The notes below the pieces were generated by a model, which saw nothing but the letters and a program-made list of their open reading frames with translations, did no database searches and had not been told where the DNA came from. A stretch of DNA of 5,232 nt from an uncultured cyanobacterium (GTDB lineage: Bacteria > Cyanobacteriota > Cyanobacteriia > Pseudanabaenales > Pseudanabaenaceae). The position numbers were made by a program, and so were the translations under genes. The number at the start of each line of letters is the position of its first letter. The stretch's first letter is position 1. Positions 1 through 3,695 of this stretch are shown here, one piece after another. The DNA is taken from assembly GCA_903819605.1 (NCBI GenBank), contig CAIJEA010000700.1, positions 1-5,232 on the forward strand, given 5' to 3'.

Positions 1-74
1 ACCAATTCAGCAAAGGTGCGATCGTCAAGATCGGCTTTTGGCAAATTTGGAAGAAAATCAAACTCTTTCGTCAT
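1..74 (-). CDS. Baseplate J-like (Afp11-like) protein, N-terminal 24 codons only
   Basis: Partial gene: the ATG at 74-72 opens a frame that runs off the left edge. The visible peptide starts MTKEFDFLPNLPKADLDDR and continues TFAEL. A start of the form 'FLPxLPKxxLDDRTFxEL' is what I know from putative baseplate assembly (J-like, Afp11/gp6-type) proteins of contractile injection systems; such proteins are large baseplate wedge components. An in-frame TAG at 89-87, five codons upstream, excludes a longer N-terminus, and an AGGGG ribosome-binding site lies 9 bases before the ATG. It follows the gp25 gene, the usual neighbour of J-type genes in CIS and phage-tail loci. The family call rests on a short peptide and on context; the rest of the protein is not visible. 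Confidence 0.82.
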   Translation of the reverse strand, partial: MTKEFDFLPNLPKADLDDRTFAEL

Positions 75-83
75 TACACATCG

Positions 84-88
84 CCCCT
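84..88 (-). promoter_or_regulatory. Ribosome-binding site of the J-like gene
   Basis: AGGGG on the minus strand, 9 bases upstream of the ATG at 74-72. It supports this start together with the in-frame TAG that overlaps it. Confidence 0.6.
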
Positions 89-116
89 AGGTGAATTATG
101 CCATTATCAGAATTTT

Positions 117-167
117 ATTGGCTGTCTGAGCACTTTGCTAATAAATATATCAAAAAAGACAGCAAAT
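117..167. repeat. Spaced inverted repeat between gp25 and J-like genes
   Basis: The arms at 117-127 and 157-167 are complementary at 10 of 11 positions, with a perfect 7-base core at 121-127 and 157-163, and a 29-base AT-rich centre. It could form a long-loop hairpin in the mRNA or be a binding site for a dimeric regulator. There is no independent support for either role. Confidence 0.35.
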
Positions 168-236
168 AAAGACCGCGCTTTGTAATGCTTAGCTTTTCTG
201 AATTCCAGCATAAGAGATGGGAATTAATTACTAGAA

Positions 237-644
237 TTAATTGCTATTAGGCGGCAATAGGTAAAATGGATAAACCAAACTACGAATATCATGCCCCTCT
301 TTAGTTCGATATAGAATTTTTAGGTCTAACCGACCTTTAATGGGATCTGGTTCGGCATAAACACCTGTAACGACAATTCGAGGTTCCCACCTGTTTAATG
401 CTTCTTCAACGTAGATTCTAGCAAGCAAAATCGTCTGAGGATTCATTGGCGCGAACACCAAATCTGATAATCGACAACCAAAATCTGGTCGATATACGCG
501 TTCTCCTAACTTCGTATTCAAGATAGTAGCGATCGAATCTTCTAAATTGCGATCGCCTCCATCAGTCTTTAGTTCACCTTGAACATTAATTCGTAAGGGA
601 AATGCAATGCCCCTACCCAAAAAATCACGATCTAAGTTACTCAT
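237..644 (-). CDS. GPW/gp25 family baseplate wedge protein (Afp9-like)
   Basis: A complete 135-residue protein of normal length for the gp25 family (T4 gp25, TssE of type VI secretion, Afp9 of extracellular CIS). These proteins sit in the baseplate wedge next to the sheath and help start sheath polymerisation and contraction. The N-terminus has FLGRGIAFPLRIN (8-20), typical of the CIS branch. The core follows: 'EDSIATIL' (35-42), 'GERVYRPDFGCRLSDLVF' (47-64), and 'RWEPRI' (85-90) with the EPR triad conserved across gp25 and TssE. An in-frame TAA three codons upstream fixes the start at 644. No clear ribosome-binding site precedes it; with only 16 bases after the PAAR-like gene, translation may be coupled to that gene. 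One perfect HIP1 octamer lies inside the gene and encodes part of GDR. The family call is secure; the exact structural position is inferred from homologues. Confidence 0.95.
   Translation of the reverse strand: MSNLDRDFLGRGIAFPLRINVQGELKTDGGDRNLEDSIATILNTKLGERVYRPDFGCRLSDLVFAPMNPQTILLARIYVEEALNRWEPRIVVTGVYAEPDPIKGRLDLKILYRTKEGHDIRSLVYPFYLLPPNSN
549..556. repeat. HIP1 octamer (GCGATCGC)
   Basis: A perfect copy of the cyanobacterial highly iterated palindrome within the gp25 gene. It is used here as evidence for the host lineage; no local function is implied. Confidence 0.8.
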
Positions 645-660
645 ATTTGCTTATAAATAT

Positions 661-1053
661 CTATGGAATTTGCCCTGTTACTTGTCCTGCGAAATTAATC
701 GAAATTACGCCGCCCCACGTACACATACATTTTGAAGAGTTATTGAGTGCAGGAAAGTTATTGATCATCACTGTGGGGGAACCAGGAACCCAAGGCGCAA
801 CTGTTACAGGAATACATGGCATGGGAGTGAATACACCCAAAGCGGCGGCTGTTGCTGCGATTACCATAGGATTAGCAGGGGAATTGCACATGCCAAAGGG
901 TGGAATATTGGCGATCGGCGCAAAATCCATAATTGTCGCCGCTAGCGGACCTCCTGTCATTACAGGCATACCTTTAGGGATCACAATCAGAGAACTTGGG
1001 GCGACCCCAAAACTACATTGAAGCATTGCTCCCATAACTACTTGCTGTCCCAT
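661..1053 (-). CDS. DUF4280-type PAAR-like spike-tip protein (Afp10-like role)
   Basis: A complete 130-residue protein. The pattern is that of PAAR-like DUF4280 proteins: 'GAMLQCSFG' (8-16), a glycine/proline-rich stretch with 'MTGGPLAATIMDFAP' (32-46), 'NIPPFGMCNSPANP' (49-62), 'TPMPCIPVTVAPWVPG' (76-91) and a closing 'KCMCTWGGVISI' (108-119). The five cysteines (13, 56, 80, 109, 111) could bind a metal at the tip, as His/Cys residues do in classic PAAR proteins; that is inference. The protein is expected to fold into a cone capping the VgrG trimer so that the tube can pierce a membrane. It follows the spike gene by 70 bases and precedes gp25 by 16. An in-frame TAG five codons upstream and a strong GAGGAG site fix the start. 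It is a bare tip: no effector domain extends from either end. Confidence 0.88.
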   Translation of the reverse strand: MGQQVVMGAMLQCSFGVAPSSLIVIPKGMPVMTGGPLAATIMDFAPIANIPPFGMCNSPANPMVIAATAAALGVFTPMPCIPVTVAPWVPGSPTVMINNFPALNNSSKCMCTWGGVISINFAGQVTGQIP

Positions 1054-1060
1054 ACCGATT

Positions 1061-1066
1061 CTCCTC
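1061..1066 (-). promoter_or_regulatory. Strong ribosome-binding site of the PAAR-like gene
   Basis: GAGGAG on the minus strand, 7 bases upstream of the ATG at 1053. It is the best Shine-Dalgarno match in the window, whereas the neighbouring spike and gp25 genes have none that is clear. This suggests efficient independent initiation for the PAAR-like protein. Confidence 0.75.
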
Positions 1067-1123
1067 TAGTGTTTATGCCTAAACTGGTCAGAATGAAAAC
1101 TCAACTTATCTTGAATTTTTAGA

Positions 1124-3076
1124 TTAATTAATTTTGACTAAACTTCCTTTGAGTACTGCGACACCACTGGCTTCAACACTCACTATACCGCCCTTAACTG
1201 TGTTAGTCGCACTTCCTTCAACCGTTATCATTGGAGCTTTTACTTCTGCCGAAGACGTACCTTTTATCTGCACTTGGATTCCATCAATCACAATACCAGA
1301 ATTGGAAATCTCTATTTTATTACTACCAACTTTTAGAGTAATATTTGCTGTTGCGGTTAAAGTAATGTTAGCAGCATTCACCGTTAAATCCTTAGTTGAG
1401 CCAGATGTCCCAGTTTTAACTGTAATATCTCCTGAAGAAGTTAAACTAATTACATTACTGGAATCATCAGCACGAAATTTATGTCCTCCAGTAGTTTCTA
1501 GCTCTGCAAATTTTTCACTATCGTTCATGCGTAAATTATGACCATCGATAGTATTAAGATAAACACCTTTTTTGGTAGTACCTTTATCTTCTTCGACAAA
1601 CTGTAATTGATGACCAACACGAGTTTTAAAAGTCCGTAAGCGTACCTTTCCATCGACTATACTATCGGCAACTGCGGTCGGTGGCGCATCCTTACCATTC
1701 CATACACTACCGATTACGTAGGGGCGATGGATATCACCATGCTCAAAACCAACTAAGACTTCGTCATTCACTTCTGGTAGGCAGTCAAAACCCCGACTTG
1801 CTCCCGCGCCTATGGTGGCAACTCTTGCCCAGTAGCTAGCGTGATCCTCTGCAAGGGTTGGGAACTTAACCCGCACTCTGCCCCATCCGTTAGGATCGTT
1901 ATTGTCCGTCACAATTCCTACCAACAAGGTTTGTGATGGCTTCAGCTTTGTTTGGGATGAGATCGCCGAAAGCAGATCGCCACCGCGTAAGCCTCTGACA
2001 CTAAACTCAGTGACATATCTTCCTGCGGAAAGTAGATGACGAGTTTCAGTAACATAGTAAGAGCCACTATATTTACCAAGGGATGCTAGCGCGATCGTCT
2101 TGCCAGGACAAATGAGCGGATTACCATCAGCCTTTGCATCAGCAAAAACATATTCTCCACCTAGTTCATCCAGCAAGGATTGAGCGATATTATCAACCTG
2201 TGCTTGGGCAAACATTGGGCGATCGACAATGATGGCTGTTGGCGATCCTGTAAAAGCGGTAGCCTTAGCCGTACCTTTTCCGTAGTCATTAGATGTAATT
2301 ACGGAGGTAGAGGATGTTGTTTTGTTGCCAATTAAAGCTTGTTTAGTTTGATAGTTCCACGCTCTGACTTGCACTGAACTTACTTGGTCAGAAGCACTCA
2401 CTCGCACACTAAAACTAAATAAATTTAGGAGCCAAGTAAGTGTTATTGAACCTGCACTAGATGGTTTACGAAAGTAAAGCTTATTACTTTGAACAAATAA
2501 CTCAAAACCATTTATAGCTGCCCTTTCTTGTAAGAATTCCATATTAGTTTGGTTTTCTTGAAACACATAACCCATTGGGTCATCACTACCATAACCATAG
2601 GGACCACCTGTAGCATCTACAGTTGCTGTAAGCCCTGCTTCTTGGGCGATTTGGGTGACAATATCCGAGTCTGTCATGTTCTGAAAAGAACGATTGTATC
2701 TACCTCTATGTAAACGGTGAGATTTGTCATAGCCGCGAATAATAATTGGAGCCTGTGATTTTTCGGTAAACTCTACTTCGATCGCAGTAATTTCGCCATC
2801 GATTACATCTCCCTGATTAGCAGTTGGATTAGATCCTGTCGTACTAGATGTAAAATTAATCTTAATTTGAGCGCCGATGGTAAATAAGCTTTCATGCTTC
2901 CATGGAGTATCTGCATCTCTACCAGAAAGAAAATCATTTTTGACTACGATTGTAAACATGCTAGGAAGGTGTAAGCTCTCTTCTACGGAAACTTGTAGGA
3001 TGTCTTCCATTAAAGCTGTGGATGCAAGTGCACCATCAATTGTTAATTTAATTTCTGGTATGTAATTAGCAGGCAT
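1124..3076 (-). CDS. VgrG/gp27-gp5-like spike protein (Afp8-like)
   Basis: A complete 650-residue spike subunit, of ordinary size for a VgrG-type protein. In homologues a trimer sits at the baseplate centre, joining the inner tube to the piercing tip. Three regions are visible. Residues 1 to about 370 match the gp27-like hub ('PEIKLTIDG' near the start, 'VEESLHLPSMFTIVV' 31-45, 'SDIVTQIAQEAGLT' 137-150, 'FLQERAAINGFELFV' 181-195). Residues about 384-462 form the gp5 OB-fold ('GIVTDNNDPNGWGRVRVKFP' 387-406, 'YWARVATIGAG' 415-425, 'LPEVNDEVLVGFEHGDIHRP' 433-452, 'GSVWNGKDAPP' 456-466). From about 480 to the end lies a repetitive Val/Ile/Thr-rich beta-helix, with short strands such as 'GDITVKTG' and 'NITLTATANITLKVG'. 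It ends there with no fused effector. An in-frame TAA four codons upstream fixes the start; no clear ribosome-binding site is seen. It lies 106 bases after the hub gene and 70 before the PAAR-like tip gene, matching the assembly order hub, spike, tip. Confidence 0.95.
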   Translation of the reverse strand: MPANYIPEIKLTIDGALASTALMEDILQVSVEESLHLPSMFTIVVKNDFLSGRDADTPWKHESLFTIGAQIKINFTSSTTGSNPTANQGDVIDGEITAIEVEFTEKSQAPIIIRGYDKSHRLHRGRYNRSFQNMTDSDIVTQIAQEAGLTATVDATGGPYGYGSDDPMGYVFQENQTNMEFLQERAAINGFELFVQSNKLYFRKPSSAGSITLTWLLNLFSFSVRVSASDQVSSVQVRAWNYQTKQALIGNKTTSSTSVITSNDYGKGTAKATAFTGSPTAIIVDRPMFAQAQVDNIAQSLLDELGGEYVFADAKADGNPLICPGKTIALASLGKYSGSYYVTETRHLLSAGRYVTEFSVRGLRGGDLLSAISSQTKLKPSQTLLVGIVTDNNDPNGWGRVRVKFPTLAEDHASYWARVATIGAGASRGFDCLPEVNDEVLVGFEHGDIHRPYVIGSVWNGKDAPPTAVADSIVDGKVRLRTFKTRVGHQLQFVEEDKGTTKKGVYLNTIDGHNLRMNDSEKFAELETTGGHKFRADDSSNVISLTSSGDITVKTGTSGSTKDLTVNAANITLTATANITLKVGSNKIEISNSGIVIDGIQVQIKGTSSAEVKAPMITVEGSATNTVKGGIVSVEASGVAVLKGSLVKIN

Positions 3077-3182
3077 GACGGGTAATTAGATCTAGTTAGG
3101 TATTTATTAAAATTTTTGATGGGTGAATTTGAAGTTAGTAGTTTTCAAAATCCTATGGATGAATTGTTAAGAATAGATATAA

Positions 3183-3623
3183 CTAAGTCTCATCGATTTC
3201 CTGTAGGGACATATCGACAATAGCCCTTACAGGTGTACCGTCTGAAAGGAACATTGTCAGTTTGTAACTAACAGATTTGACAAAGCATTTGAGGTACTGC
3301 TGCTGTCCCCATGCAAAAACATATACGGGGGGTCTACCTAGTTGACCCGCAAAATCTGTAGCTTTAATAATTGGATCGATTATGGTGAGAACACTCGTCC
3401 CTGTTTCATAGGTATCAAAAACTAAGTTGCTTAAAGAGAGACTTACTGGTTCTGGATAGGCAAATGTAACTTTAGGTAAACCTTTACTAGTTCGAGATCC
3501 TGGATCTGAGTTTAAACTTACCGATCGCTGAAATTGCAGTTCGGTAGGATTAAACTGAAAGTTAATCGCTGCTGCACCTGCGTCAGTGGTTGTAAGCATT
3601 GCTTTTACAAGTTGACCCGTCAT
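3183..3623 (-). CDS. CIS tube-type baseplate hub protein (Afp7-like), without LysM domain
   Basis: A complete 146-residue protein that matches the contractile injection system tube protein family found in Afp7/Pvc7-like hub proteins. Diagnostic stretches are 'NFQFNPTELQFQR' (21-33), 'LPKVTFAYPEPVSLSLSNL' (49-67), 'VFDTYETGTSV' (68-78), 'GRPPVYVFAWG' (96-106) and 'YKLTMFLSDGTPVRAIV' (120-136). By analogy it forms a ring adapting the inner tube to the VgrG spike. Homologues often have a C-terminal LysM-like module after this domain; here the protein stops at about the domain end (SLQEIDET), so that module is absent or encoded elsewhere. An in-frame TAA two codons upstream and an AGGA site 9 bases before the ATG support the start. 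It lies 72 bases after the repeat-protein gene and 106 before the spike gene. The family call is secure; equivalence to one numbered Afp component is less so. Confidence 0.92.
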   Translation of the reverse strand: MTGQLVKAMLTTTDAGAAAINFQFNPTELQFQRSVSLNSDPGSRTSKGLPKVTFAYPEPVSLSLSNLVFDTYETGTSVLTIIDPIIKATDFAGQLGRPPVYVFAWGQQQYLKCFVKSVSYKLTMFLSDGTPVRAIVDMSLQEIDET

Positions 3624-3632
3624 AATTTATTT

Positions 3633-3636
3633 TCCT
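3633..3636 (-). promoter_or_regulatory. Ribosome-binding site of the CIS hub gene
   Basis: AGGA on the minus strand, 9 bases before the ATG at 3623, within the 72-base gap after the repeat-protein gene. No promoter or terminator is evident in that gap, which favours co-transcription. Confidence 0.5.
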
Positions 3637-3695
3637 AAAAATTTATTTGTTTGGAGTTGTTAGGCGCTTACACTTCGGGTGCATCTCTAATATAT

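Larger units (their letters stand above)
75..236 (-). other. Longest intergenic gap of the operon, with a spaced inverted repeat
   Basis: This 162-base AT-rich gap separates the gp25 stop from the J-like start, while the other gaps are 16 to 106 bases. It holds an inverted repeat: 117-127 pairs with 157-167 at 10 of 11 positions (core GCTGTCT / AGACAGC), with 29 bases between the arms. No T-run follows the right-hand end on either strand, so it is not a convincing terminator. I see no clear promoter; GATAAT on the minus strand at about 101-106 resembles a -10 box but has no good -35 partner. A 34-codon minus-strand frame (107-211) lacks a ribosome-binding site and is not called as a gene. The gap may hold an internal promoter, a processing site or a decayed small gene; the sequence does not decide. 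Confidence 0.35.

Noticed and set aside
107..211. Small minus-strand frame of 34 codons between gp25 and the J-like gene
   Set aside because: It has an ATG but no ribosome-binding site and no recognised motif. A frame of this length arises easily by chance, though its basic and hydrophobic make-up was noted.
222..242. Perfect 8-base AT-only hairpin (AATTAATT arms, 5-base loop) at the gp25 stop
   Set aside because: The stem has no G-C pairs and no T-run follows, so it is too weak for a terminator. AATTAATT is self-complementary and common in AT-rich DNA.
602..1541. Plus-strand open frames at 602-1021 and 1134-1541
   Set aside because: They lie antisense to the PAAR-like and spike genes, which have clear family motifs. 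The translations show no family pattern and no ribosome-binding sites.
237..3623. Type VI secretion system or intact prophage
   Set aside because: The spike, PAAR-like and gp25 proteins could fit either, but the CIS tube hub protein, the DUF4280-type tip and the FLGRG-type gp25 point to the extracellular/thylakoid CIS class. No Tss membrane-complex, integrase, capsid or lysis gene is visible, though the window is short.
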